DNA from: Catenulispora sp. EB89
GTDB taxonomy: Bacteria > Actinomycetota > Actinomycetes > Streptomycetales > Catenulisporaceae
Direction: 5' to 3'
Assembly (NCBI RefSeq): GCF_041261445.1
Contig: NZ_JBGCCU010000014.1
Location: 186,001-250,000, forward strand
DNA: 64,000 nt
The notes under the pieces were generated by a model. That model searched no databases. It saw only the letters and a list, made by a program, of their open reading frames with translations, and was not told the origin of the DNA. Made by a program: the position numbers and the translations under genes. Shown in pieces: positions 7,115 to 15,728 of this stretch (its first letter is position 1; every line of letters starts with the position of its first letter).

Positions 7115-9121
7115 ATGACTCGATGGGCCGGGCTCTGGCGGCGGATGACCCGGGCGTTCGACGTGGACGCGGTGCCCGTCACCGTCATCGACGACATGGC
7201 GCCGGACCCGGACGGCTGGAACACCGGCTACGCCGACACCGCCGGGACCGGCTACCGCACCGTGGCGCGCCGCCTGCCGCTGCTGATCGCGACCTCGATC
7301 CGGCTGGCCGCCGAGGCGTCCAAGGCCCGCACGATCGCGCTGCTGGTCGTACAGACGGCTTCCTCGCTGGCCGGGGCCTTCAGCCTGTACGCCACCACCG
7401 ACGTGCTGGCCCCGCTGTTCGGCGCCGGCGCCACCCCGGACCGGATCCGCGCGGCACTGCCGTCGATGCTCGTGGTGCTGGTGCTGACTGCTTCCCGGTC
7501 GTTGTGCGACTCGATCGCCAAGGCGTTCGCGCAGCAGCTCGGGCCGATGATGGACGCCCGGGCGATGATCCGGCTGCAGGAGCTGTGCACGCGCGCCGAG
7601 CTCGTCGCCTTCGACAAGGCCGACTGGGTCGACGCATCGCAGCGCGCCGAGCGCGGCTCCATCTCGGCGCGCAGCATGCTGGCCATCACGCAGCAGGTGT
7701 TGCAGAGCCTTGCGACGCTCATCGGCGTGGCCGGGGTGCTTGCCGTGCTGCATCCCGTGCTGGTGCCGCTGCTTCTGCTGTCGGTGGTGCCGCGCTGGTG
7801 GGCCGCGGTGCGGGTGGCCCGGTTGGACTACAAGGTCTTCGTGCGCTGGGTCGAGGGCCGGCGCCGGCAGAACCTGTTGATCGGGCTGGCGGTGACGACC
7901 ACGTCGGCCGCCGCCGTCCGCGCGCTGTCGCTGTCCGGGTACCTGGTCGAGCGCTACCGCCGCATCACCGACGCCTACCTGGCCGAGCGGTTGCAGCTGG
8001 TCCGCGCGGAGACATCGTCCATGATTGTGGGGAACGCCATCGCGGGGTTCTTCACCGGTGTGGTCTACGCCGTGCTCGCGTTTCTGTTGTGGCGGCAGGC
8101 GATTCCGCTGGCCGTCGGCGGGACGGCGTACCTGGCCGTGAGCCGGGTGCAGCAGGCGCTGCTCGGACTTGCCATGGATATCAATGAACTGTATGCCGAG
8201 GGTCTGTACCTGGAGGACTACCGCTCGTTCTGCGACGACGCCGCCGGTCACCTGCCGCCGGCTGGGAGCGAGTCGACGCCCGAGGAGTTCGACGAGATCC
8301 GTGTCGAGGACGTGGTGTTCGCTTATCAGGGGGCGAAGACGCCGGCGGTCGCGGGCGTCTCGCTGCGGGTGCGGCGCGGGCAGGTGGTCGCGTTCGTGGG
8401 GGAGAACGGCGCGGCCAAGACGACGATGGCCAAGCTGCTCGGCCGGCTGTACTTGCCCGATTCGGGGCGCATCACCTGGGACGGCCGCGACAGCGCGCAG
8501 ATGGACATCGACACGCTGCGCTCCCGGATCGCCTTCATCGACCAGGACCACACGCGCTTCCCGTTCACCGCGGGGGAGAACATCCGCATCGGGGAGTGGA
8601 CCGCGGAGCCGGACCCGGCACGGATCGAGGAGGCGGCCCGGCACGCCGGCGCGCACCAGTTCATCAGTGCTCTGCCGCGCGGCTACGACACGCTGCTGGA
8701 GCGCAGCCTCAGCGGCGGTCTGTCGGTCTCCGGCGGCCAGTGGCAGCGGCTTGCGCTGGCCCGCGGCTTCTTCCGGCGTGCGGCGCTGGTGATCGCCGAC
8801 GAGCCCACGTCCAGCCTCGACGCCGCCGCCGAAGCAGCGTTCTACCATCGGCTGCGCGAGTACGGCGGCACGATCGTGATGATCACGCACCGGCTGGGGA
8901 ACGTCGCCGAATGCGCGGACTACATCTACGTCTTCGCCGAGGGCCGGGTCGCCGAGCAGGGGACGCACGCGGAGCTGGTCTCGGCCGACGGCTGGTACGC
9001 GCGGTCCTACCTGCTTCAGCGACAGAGCTTTGAGAAGGTCGAGACCGTCAAGCGTCAGAACGGATCGTCGAGCACCAGCACCGACGGCAACTCGCTGCCG
9101 GCGCCCATCCGCAGCAGCTGA
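7115..9121 (+). CDS. ABC exporter, fused membrane and ATP-binding domains, lanthipeptide-associated
   Basis: A 668-residue half-transporter. Several hydrophobic segments (for example IALLVVQTASSLAGAF, GVAGVLAVLHPVLVPLLLL, GFFTGVVYAVLAFLLW) make up the exporter membrane domain in the first ~380 residues. The ATPase domain follows. The signature motif is SVSGGQWQRLALAR and Walker B is ALVIADEPTSSLD, with a MITHRL switch histidine. Walker A reads GENGAAKTT: the glycine before the lysine is Ala434 (codon at 8414-8416). There is no N-terminal C39 peptidase domain, so it would not cleave a double-glycine leader itself. Its 3' end runs 67 bp into the convergent LanM gene. Export of, or immunity to, the encoded lanthipeptide is the likely role (inference). 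Confidence 0.85.
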   Translation: MTRWAGLWRRMTRAFDVDAVPVTVIDDMAPDPDGWNTGYADTAGTGYRTVARRLPLLIATSIRLAAEASKARTIALLVVQTASSLAGAFSLYATTDVLAPLFGAGATPDRIRAALPSMLVVLVLTASRSLCDSIAKAFAQQLGPMMDARAMIRLQELCTRAELVAFDKADWVDASQRAERGSISARSMLAITQQVLQSLATLIGVAGVLAVLHPVLVPLLLLSVVPRWWAAVRVARLDYKVFVRWVEGRRRQNLLIGLAVTTTSAAAVRALSLSGYLVERYRRITDAYLAERLQLVRAETSSMIVGNAIAGFFTGVVYAVLAFLLWRQAIPLAVGGTAYLAVSRVQQALLGLAMDINELYAEGLYLEDYRSFCDDAAGHLPPAGSESTPEEFDEIRVEDVVFAYQGAKTPAVAGVSLRVRRGQVVAFVGENGAAKTTMAKLLGRLYLPDSGRITWDGRDSAQMDIDTLRSRIAFIDQDHTRFPFTAGENIRIGEWTAEPDPARIEEAARHAGAHQFISALPRGYDTLLERSLSGGLSVSGGQWQRLALARGFFRRAALVIADEPTSSLDAAAEAAFYHRLREYGGTIVMITHRLGNVAECADYIYVFAEGRVAEQGTHAELVSADGWYARSYLLQRQSFEKVETVKRQNGSSSTSTDGNSLPAPIRSS

Positions 9122-11934
9122 TACGCCACGCCGCCGAGCCCGGACATCATCGCCGGGGAGAACGCCTTGCGCGCCATGCCGCTGATCGCGCCGTTCTCCT
9201 CCAGGCTGGCCACGATGTGCGCCTCGAAGCCCTTCCGGTCCACGCCGTCCGGAGCGAAGCCGTCCCGCAGCGCGGCGTCCATCAGCTCCCAGACACCGAG
9301 TTCGCCGTGGCACAGCGTGTGGTTCCAGCCCATGCCGTGCGTGTAGGCGGCGGACGCGGCGCGTGTCAGGATGCTGTCGACGTTGCCGGACGGCCAGCCG
9401 CGCCGCGCCAGGTCCAGCTGGGTCAGGGCGATCCCGACCGAGCCGTGGCACCAGGCGTTCGCGGTCAGGCCGGGCTCGATCTCGCGCAGGTCGGTCCAGC
9501 CGCCGACGGTCGGGTCGTAGCAGGACTCCTCGAAGGCGAACGCGGCGCGCGCCGTCTCGGACGCCCGGGCGTCACCGGTGGCCAGCGCGAGGCGGGCCAG
9601 GGCCCAGCCGATGCCGGACGCGCCGTGCGCGCAGCCGCCGAGGCCGCCGGGCCAGCGGGTCGTCGGCCAGGTCACGCCGGCGTCCTTGGTCAGCGCGGCG
9701 TCGCACAGGACCGTGCCGATGTGCGCGGCGATGTCGGTCCAGCGCTGCTCGCCGGTGGTGGCGGTGAGCTGGAGCAGCGGGACGATGGCGCCGGCCGGGC
9801 CGGAGACGAGTTCGTACTCCTCGGCGTCGCCGATCGCGCCGGGGACCAGGGCGGCCAGGGTTCGGGCCCGGTCCAGGGCCTCGTCGCCGACCGCGCCGAA
9901 GCGGCGCAGGGTCAGCCAGGTCCACAGCTCCGAGCCCAGACCGACCCAGCCGCCGGGTTCGCGGGGGCGGATGGCGATGCCGTCGGCGCGCAGCTTCGCG
10001 GAGTGGTCGCCGGCCAGGCGGATGGTCTGGACGGTCGCGTCGAGGAGCGTGGCGACGCCTTCGACGGTGTCGGCGCGGCCGGCCTCGGCCTCTTGCTGAT
10101 AGGCGGCCAGCAGCAGCGCCACGCCGGGCAGACCGCTGTACAGATCAGGACTCAGCGGCTGGACGACCCAGCCCGTGAGGCTCAGGACCGGTGCGATCCA
10201 GGTGGCCGTGCCGTCCGTGCCGCGGGTCGCGCTGTCGCGGACCTGGCGGACCAGCTCGGCTGCCAGGGCTCTGCGACGCCTGTCGACGCCGCCGGTGCTG
10301 ACGGTCGTTGGTTTGCGCAGGCCCTTGCTCGGCGTCCAGTCAGCATTCAGATACGCGCTGACCAGCGTCGCGCGGATGATGCTGCGGTCGAAGTCCAGAT
10401 CGGCGCCGCGCCAGCGGATCAGCGCGTCGGCGACCAGGTCCTGTTCGGGCAGCCAGTGCGTGCCGCCGGGGCCGGTGAGCCGGCCGGTGCGGGGCGTGGT
10501 GCCGAAGTAGGGGATGTCGCCGGTCAGCAGGTCGGCGATCTCCGCCGCGACGACGTCCGGTTCGCCCGGCGCCGCCGAGGACTGCTGGGCCATCTGGACG
10601 AACAGGTCGGTGGCGCGGTGCACGGCCGCGGGCTCGTCGTGCAGCGAGACCGGGTGCCAGAGCATGCGGGCGACTTCTTCGTAGACGTCCGTGGCGCGCA
10701 GCACCATGCGGATCTGGCAGTCTCCGAACGCCGCCATCGCCGGTTCCAGGACGCCGGCCTGGTCGGCGTCGGCCAGCGCGTCGCAGCCTTCTTCGAATCC
10801 CGCGGCGACGGTCTCCCAGTACTCGGCCAGCGCCGGCTTCGGGCTCGGCAGACTCGCGGCGGGTTGGGGTGTGGCCTCGGCGAAGCCCAGGCGGGCGTGG
10901 TCGGTGCCGGCGTCGACGATGACCGGGACCTGGCCGGAGGGCTGCTCGTCCGGGAGCGCGCCGACGGAGGAGGAGTCCACGCCGCGCCAGCCCAGGGCCG
11001 CACCGCGGTTCGGGAGCATGCCGACCCGCAACACGGTCTCGTCGACCAGCTTGGCGGCGGTGTCGACGGCGTGGCCCAGGCCCGAGGGCGGGCCTTCGGG
11101 GATGGTGCTGAACAGGGTTTCGCAGTCCACGACGACCGGGACCGGGCCGTGCGCGATGACGTTCTCGGTGTGCAGGTCGCTGCCGCCGAGCAGGCGCATC
11201 ACGGCCAGCCAGTGGCCGACGCCGCGGTAGAAGGCGGTCAGCTCGGCGTCGGAGTCGCAGTAGCGGTGCTCGATGAACTCGCTCCAGCCGTAGCCGTCGC
11301 GGGCTATGACGGCCGGTACGCGGATGCGCGTGGCGGCCGGGACGTCGGGGAGCACGGTTTCGAGCAGCCGTGTCAGGGCTTTGTCGACCTCGACGGGACG
11401 CGGCTTGTAGACGACCTTGGCCTCGGCCAGCTCCAGGATCGCGACCGACTGTCCGCCCCGGTGGCTGTCGCCGGCGCCGAACTCGACGTGCCGGAGTTCT
11501 CCGGGGTCGATGCCGGTCAGCTCCGTCAGGGTGCTGCGATCGGTGGCGAAGCGGCGGGCCAGCGCCAAGGCGGCGTCGGCGCGGCGCTGCATGACGGCGT
11601 CCAGGCGCTGCTGGAGCGTGGGATAGCGGCCCGACAGGGAGTGCCAGAACTCTGTGTTGTCGGCCATCGCCAGGAACTCGTCCCAGCGCGCGGCGGGATC
11701 CTCGGCGGTGAGCCGGCCGGTCAGGCGCGCGGCGTTGAGTTCGAGCAGCAGAACCCTGCTGACCTTGCGGTGGACGGTTTCCAGAACGGCGCGCTCGGCG
11801 GCCTCGGCGATCGCCGCGCGCTCGGGCCCGCCCAGGGCCTCGACGGCGGCGAGCCGGGCCGCCAGGCCGGCCGTGACCGGCGCGGCCAGGCAGCCCAGTG
11901 CTCCGGCGAACTCACCGGAGAAACGGGAGGTCAC
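9055..11934 (-). CDS. lanM: Class II lanthionine synthetase (LanM)
   Basis: A 959-residue LanM of normal length, starting at a GTG seven bases after the stop of the precursor gene, so the two are probably translationally coupled. The N-terminal ~570 residues form the DUF4135-type dehydratase, which phosphorylates Ser/Thr and eliminates the phosphate (VEFGAGDSHRGGQSVAIL, VVYKPRPVEVDKAL, GGSDLHTENVIAHGPVPVVVD). The C-terminal LanC-like cyclase carries the zinc set: WCHG with Cys829, and CHG with Cys875 and His876. A GCAHG motif with His770 is also present. It installs (methyl)lanthionine bridges in the cytosol. The gene ends inside the oppositely oriented ABC exporter gene. No separate protease gene is visible nearby. 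Confidence 0.96.
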   Translation of the reverse strand: MTSRFSGEFAGALGCLAAPVTAGLAARLAAVEALGGPERAAIAEAAERAVLETVHRKVSRVLLLELNAARLTGRLTAEDPAARWDEFLAMADNTEFWHSLSGRYPTLQQRLDAVMQRRADAALALARRFATDRSTLTELTGIDPGELRHVEFGAGDSHRGGQSVAILELAEAKVVYKPRPVEVDKALTRLLETVLPDVPAATRIRVPAVIARDGYGWSEFIEHRYCDSDAELTAFYRGVGHWLAVMRLLGGSDLHTENVIAHGPVPVVVDCETLFSTIPEGPPSGLGHAVDTAAKLVDETVLRVGMLPNRGAALGWRGVDSSSVGALPDEQPSGQVPVIVDAGTDHARLGFAEATPQPAASLPSPKPALAEYWETVAAGFEEGCDALADADQAGVLEPAMAAFGDCQIRMVLRATDVYEEVARMLWHPVSLHDEPAAVHRATDLFVQMAQQSSAAPGEPDVVAAEIADLLTGDIPYFGTTPRTGRLTGPGGTHWLPEQDLVADALIRWRGADLDFDRSIIRATLVSAYLNADWTPSKGLRKPTTVSTGGVDRRRRALAAELVRQVRDSATRGTDGTATWIAPVLSLTGWVVQPLSPDLYSGLPGVALLLAAYQQEAEAGRADTVEGVATLLDATVQTIRLAGDHSAKLRADGIAIRPREPGGWVGLGSELWTWLTLRRFGAVGDEALDRARTLAALVPGAIGDAEEYELVSGPAGAIVPLLQLTATTGEQRWTDIAAHIGTVLCDAALTKDAGVTWPTTRWPGGLGGCAHGASGIGWALARLALATGDARASETARAAFAFEESCYDPTVGGWTDLREIEPGLTANAWCHGSVGIALTQLDLARRGWPSGNVDSILTRAASAAYTHGMGWNHTLCHGELGVWELMDAALRDGFAPDGVDRKGFEAHIVASLEENGAISGMARKAFSPAMMSGLGGVAYQLLRMGAGSELPSVLVLDDPF

Positions 11935-11941
11935 CTGCGGT

Positions 11942-12136
11942 TCAGCAGCACTCGCCGCCGCGCGAGGCGGTGCAGGAGCTGCACGTGCCCCGGGTCTCGC
12001 GGATGATCGCGCCGATGATGTCGGCCTCGGCGTACTTGCCGCCGGTGAACAGGGGGCCGGCCGGGCTCTCGTCGTCGCCCGAGCTCAGCCAGCTGCTGAC
12101 GACGCTGTCGGTGTCGAGGAGTTCGGTTTTGGGCAT
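11942..12136 (-). CDS. lanA: Class II lanthipeptide precursor peptide
   Basis: A 64-codon gene immediately before lanM. The start ATG at 12136 has a strong GGAGG site 6-10 bases upstream; the longer frame to 12175 does not. The first ~50 residues are an acidic leader (MPKTELLDTDSVVSSWLSSG and more) with an FTGGKYAEADIIGAII stretch. The last 15 residues, GTCSSCTASRGGECC, hold all four cysteines (52, 55, 63, 64) along with Thr51, Ser53, Ser54, Thr56 and Ser58 as ring donors. The cleavage site is uncertain. A GG pair at 32-33 would release a 31-residue peptide, while cleavage near RG49-50 would give a 14-15 residue compact product ending in adjacent cysteines. I do not recognise it as a named lantibiotic. 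Confidence 0.88.
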   Translation of the reverse strand: MPKTELLDTDSVVSSWLSSGDDESPAGPLFTGGKYAEADIIGAIIRETRGTCSSCTASRGGECC

Positions 12137-12214
12137 GCGAGACCTCCAGAGGTGGGGGGAAGGTGACGGGAGCACGAACCGGGATCACCGTCTTCGATCG
12201 TGCTCGATGTGTTC

Positions 12215-12243
12215 TGTATATATCTGGCTGTACGTAGTGACAA
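12215..12243 (-). promoter_or_regulatory. Candidate promoter of the lanthipeptide precursor gene
   Basis: Reading the minus strand, TTGTCA (complement of 12238-12243) is followed after exactly 17 bases by TATACA (complement of 12215-12220), a reasonable housekeeping-type -35/-10 pair. Transcription would start about 70 bases before the lanA start codon. The surrounding DNA is markedly A/T-rich for this genome. Confidence 0.5.
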
Positions 12244-12311
12244 GGAGAAACATACGATAGTTTGTACCTAGACCGGCCTTGACAGAGTCTTGATATCAGA
12301 AGGTGGAGAAA

Positions 12312-13223
12312 GTGGCGGATGTCCCGGCCGCGGGCCGCGACGCTATGCGTTCGTTGGCAGCGTCTTTGGGTGATCGGGCGAACGAGATGGCCGCTGCCGG
12401 CCAGGTCGCCGACGTGCCGGCGCTGTGGGAGGAGGCGATCGCCGGGCTGGCCGACGAGGGTTCGCGGGCGCTGATCACGCTGGCGTATGCCTGGTATCAG
12501 GCGCTGCACGGGGAAGTCGAGCACGGGATGCGGCTGGCCGTGGGGCTCCTGGACTGCCCGGTGTCGTCGGTGCGCGGTCAGATCAGAGTGCTGGTTCGCA
12601 ATCGGGTGCGGGTCGAGCCGGACCTGGTCGGGCGGACGTGGTTCGCCCTGACGCAGACGGGCCTTCCTTCGTGGGCGTCGCTGTCGGATCGGGACATCGA
12701 CGCGGTGGGGGAGTGGCTTGCGGCGGCGTCGTGGGAGGAGTCCAGGGCGATTTATGACGCTGGTGTAAGCGGAATCCGGTCGCAGGATATTGATGATGCG
12801 CTGGAGGAGATCGCGCTGGGCGACCCTCGGTTGCGGGCGCCGGTGGCTGTTCATCGGACGGTTCTGGTTCTCGGCGTCGATGTCGGGTACCGGTGTTTGA
12901 ACGATGCGCGGGAGGCGGCACGGGTCGCCGGGGCGGCTGCGGTGGCCGGTGATTGGGGCGCTTTGCGGGCGTGCGCGACGATCGAGTTGACGGTGCACGG
13001 GCTTGGTTTTCTGGGCGCGGTGCACGGGGTCGCCGCGGATGTGATGGCCGGCGGTGGCGGTCGTGACGTGGCGATCAGCCCTTTGATGTCCGAGCGGATC
13101 GCCGTTCTGGCGCGGGACGCGGAGCCTTGGGAGCGTGCGCAGGCAGCCTCGGATCTGGCGGCGGTCGGGGATGGTTCGCTCGTCGCTTTGCTGGCCGCGA
13201 TCCCGGATTCCCTTCAGCGGTAA
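12312..13223 (+). CDS. Hypothetical protein divergent from the lanthipeptide genes
   Basis: About 303 residues, rich in Ala, Val and helix-forming stretches (ALWEEAIAGLADEGSRALI, AVHRTVLVLGVDVGYRCL). There is no signal peptide, no clear membrane segment and no motif I recognise. GTG at 12312 is preferred because AGGTGGAG lies just upstream; an in-frame GTG at 12303 is the alternative. It is transcribed away from lanA, and only about 175 bp separates the two starts. That makes a cluster-specific regulator, immunity or accessory role possible, but nothing in the sequence shows it. It could equally be an unrelated neighbour. Confidence 0.6.
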   Translation: MADVPAAGRDAMRSLAASLGDRANEMAAAGQVADVPALWEEAIAGLADEGSRALITLAYAWYQALHGEVEHGMRLAVGLLDCPVSSVRGQIRVLVRNRVRVEPDLVGRTWFALTQTGLPSWASLSDRDIDAVGEWLAAASWEESRAIYDAGVSGIRSQDIDDALEEIALGDPRLRAPVAVHRTVLVLGVDVGYRCLNDAREAARVAGAAAVAGDWGALRACATIELTVHGLGFLGAVHGVAADVMAGGGGRDVAISPLMSERIAVLARDAEPWERAQAASDLAAVGDGSLVALLAAIPDSLQR

Positions 13224-13284
13224 CGTTCCCTCGCTCGATAGCAGGCCATTGACAGCATGTCAGGGGAATTCGACACTTCGGGGT

Positions 13285-15657
13285 GTGAACGTTCCCTTCG
13301 TCCGGGACCGGCTGCGCCGGCCCGCAGTGCTCCTGTTCGCCTCGTGCCTGTGTTTCGCAGGCCTCATGCACGGCACGGCGCGTGCCGCGTCCGCGACATC
13401 GCACGCGAGCTCGAACGGATTGGCGGCGACCTTCAACAACGCCGGGATCAGCGACGACGCCGCGCAGTCGGCGGCGAATCTGGACGGCGGCGGGTCCAGC
13501 TTCTCCGCCGAGGCGCTGGCTGCCGACGGCTGGTCGCCGGGTGCGGCGTACACGCTGGCCGACGGCGCGACCGTGCGCGTGCCGCAGATCGCGCCTGGTC
13601 AGGCCGACAACACGGTTGCCGCCGGGCAGACGTTCGCTGACGTCGGGTCCGGCGGTGCGTTGGATCTGGTGGCGACCAGTACCGACGGGACCACGAGCGG
13701 GACTGGGACGGTGACGTACGCCGACGGGTCGACGCAGAGCTTTGCGATGTCCGTGCCGGACTGGTGGGCCGGGACCGTCGCGATCGCGGCGGTGTCGCCG
13801 TACCGGAACTCGACCGGCGGCCGGCAGGTGCACCAGGTGAGCCTGTTCCTGACCTCGGTGCCGCTGGTGGCGGGCAAGGCGGTGGCGTCGGTGACGCTGC
13901 CGAACGCGACCGGCGGTAGCGGCGCGGCGATGCACGTGTTCGCCGCGGCGTTCGGGCCGGCCGCGCCGGTGGCTTCTCTGGCGTCGGCGTTCGACAACGT
14001 CGGGATCAGCGACGACGGCAGCGTCACCGGGGCGAATCTGGACGGCTCGGGCAACAGCTTCTCGCAGCAGGACCTCATCGCCGCGGGCTGGCTGCCCGGA
14101 GCGCAGGTGGTCGCCGGCGCTGCGCGGTTGGCGTTGCCGCAGGTCGCGGCCGGGAAGCCGGACAACGTGGTGGCCAACGGGCAGCAGATCTCTTATTCGG
14201 CCGCCGGCAGTGCCCTGAGTTTCCTGGCGACGAGCACCGACGGTGCCGCGTCCGGGTCCGGGACGCTGACGTACAGCGACGGCAGCACGCAGGGCTACAC
14301 GATCGGCACGCCGGACTGGATCGTCGGGGCGACGGACACGATGGCCGTCTCGCTGCCGCACTGGAACCAGGCCGGCGGCCAGGCGGCGGCGTCGGCGAAG
14401 CTGTACGTGGAGTCCGTGCCGCTGGCGCCGGGCAAGACGCTGGCCTCACTGACGCTGCCGACCTTGGCGTCGCCACCGGCCGGCAACGAGCTGCACATCT
14501 TCGCGCTCGGCCTGCGGGCGTCGGCCGGAGCCTGGAGCGGGAGCTGGGCCGCGGCCGCCGACGACGGGCTGGTGCCGGGACCGTGGACCGACCGGACGCT
14601 GCGGATGGTCGAGCACTCCAGCGTCGGCGGCTCGCAGGTGCGGGTGCGGCTGGACAACGCATTCGTCGGCGCGCCGGTGAACGTCGGGCACGTGACGGTC
14701 GCGGTGCAGAGCAGCACCTCGGTGGCGACCGGCACGCCGGCCACGCTGACGTTCAACGGGAATCAGGCCACGACGATCCCGGGCGGCGGCCAGGCGATCA
14801 GCGACGCGGTGCCGTTCACCGTCCCGCCGGACGCGAACCTGCTGGTCAGCGTGTACTTCCCGGGCACGGTGCAGCTGGAGTCCGTGCACAGCCTCGGCAC
14901 GCAGGACATGTATTCGACCGCTGACGAAGCAGGGGATCAGACCACTGACGTGAGCAACTACCCGGTGAACAACACCTTCAGCTTCTGGACGCTGCTGTCC
15001 GGCGTGGACGTCGTACCCAGCGGCCCGCCGGTCGGCACGGTCGTGGCACTCGGCGACTCGATCACCGACGGCGTCGGCTCCACGTACAACGGCAACGACC
15101 GCTGGCCGAACGACCTGTGGCGCCGCCTGAGCGCGAGCTCGGACCCACACCGCGGCGTGATCGACGAGGGCATCAGCGCCAACCGCGTGGTGAGCGACGA
15201 CTTCACCGGCATCCAGGGCACCGGCAACGGCGGCATTAGCGCGGTGAGCCGCCTGGACCGCGACGTACTGAGCCAAAGCAATGTCAGGACACTGATCATC
15301 CTGGAAGGCGTCAACGACATCAAGTCCGGCACCTCCGCCGACGCGGTGATCACCGGCCTGAAGCAGATAGCGGCAGAGGCACACGCCGAAGGCATCACAG
15401 TCCTCGGCGGCACAGTAACCCCCTTCGAGGGCTACAGCGCCTGGACCAGCGCCTACGAGGCACAACGCCAGGCGGTGAACACCTTCGTACGGTCAAGCGG
15501 CGGCGTCTTCGACGGCTACGTCGACTTCGACGCCGCCGTACGCGACCCCGCCAACCCGCCGGCCCTGCTGGCCGCCTACGACAGCGGCGACCACCTGCAC
15601 CCGAGCGCGGCGGGGTACCAGGTGATGGCGGGGGCGGTGGATCTTTCGAAGCTGTGA
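13285..15657 (+). CDS. Secreted SGNH/GDSL hydrolase with two N-terminal repeated modules
   Basis: GTG at 13285 begins a signal peptide (RDRLRRPAVLLFASCLCFAGL, cleavage near ARA/A). The 790-residue protein then has two copies of a ~130-residue beta-rich module. Module 1 begins LAATFNNAGISDDAAQSAAN and module 2 LASAFDNVGISDDGSVTGAN. Both contain GSGTLTYSDGSTQ-like and PDW segments and end HVFA/HIFA, as in the C-terminus of the GH27 enzyme at 4717. The C-terminal part is an SGNH hydrolase. Block I is ALGDSITDG with nucleophile Ser592, block III is EGVNDI, and block V is DHLHPS with Asp769 and His772. It probably removes acyl groups from a polysaccharide outside the cell, the repeats perhaps binding it (inference). 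Confidence 0.88.
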   Translation: MNVPFVRDRLRRPAVLLFASCLCFAGLMHGTARAASATSHASSNGLAATFNNAGISDDAAQSAANLDGGGSSFSAEALAADGWSPGAAYTLADGATVRVPQIAPGQADNTVAAGQTFADVGSGGALDLVATSTDGTTSGTGTVTYADGSTQSFAMSVPDWWAGTVAIAAVSPYRNSTGGRQVHQVSLFLTSVPLVAGKAVASVTLPNATGGSGAAMHVFAAAFGPAAPVASLASAFDNVGISDDGSVTGANLDGSGNSFSQQDLIAAGWLPGAQVVAGAARLALPQVAAGKPDNVVANGQQISYSAAGSALSFLATSTDGAASGSGTLTYSDGSTQGYTIGTPDWIVGATDTMAVSLPHWNQAGGQAAASAKLYVESVPLAPGKTLASLTLPTLASPPAGNELHIFALGLRASAGAWSGSWAAAADDGLVPGPWTDRTLRMVEHSSVGGSQVRVRLDNAFVGAPVNVGHVTVAVQSSTSVATGTPATLTFNGNQATTIPGGGQAISDAVPFTVPPDANLLVSVYFPGTVQLESVHSLGTQDMYSTADEAGDQTTDVSNYPVNNTFSFWTLLSGVDVVPSGPPVGTVVALGDSITDGVGSTYNGNDRWPNDLWRRLSASSDPHRGVIDEGISANRVVSDDFTGIQGTGNGGISAVSRLDRDVLSQSNVRTLIILEGVNDIKSGTSADAVITGLKQIAAEAHAEGITVLGGTVTPFEGYSAWTSAYEAQRQAVNTFVRSSGGVFDGYVDFDAAVRDPANPPALLAAYDSGDHLHPSAAGYQVMAGAVDLSKL

Positions 15658-15728
15658 GCGAGTAGTGGGTTGCTGAACTGAGATTGCGGCCGCTTCGGGT
15701 GGTGAGTGTGCCCGGGGCGGCCGTGGGA

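Noticed and set aside
9217-12006. A 929-codon plus-strand frame across the lanM gene
   Set aside because: Shadow of lanM; the sense protein has all LanM motifs and the antisense product none.
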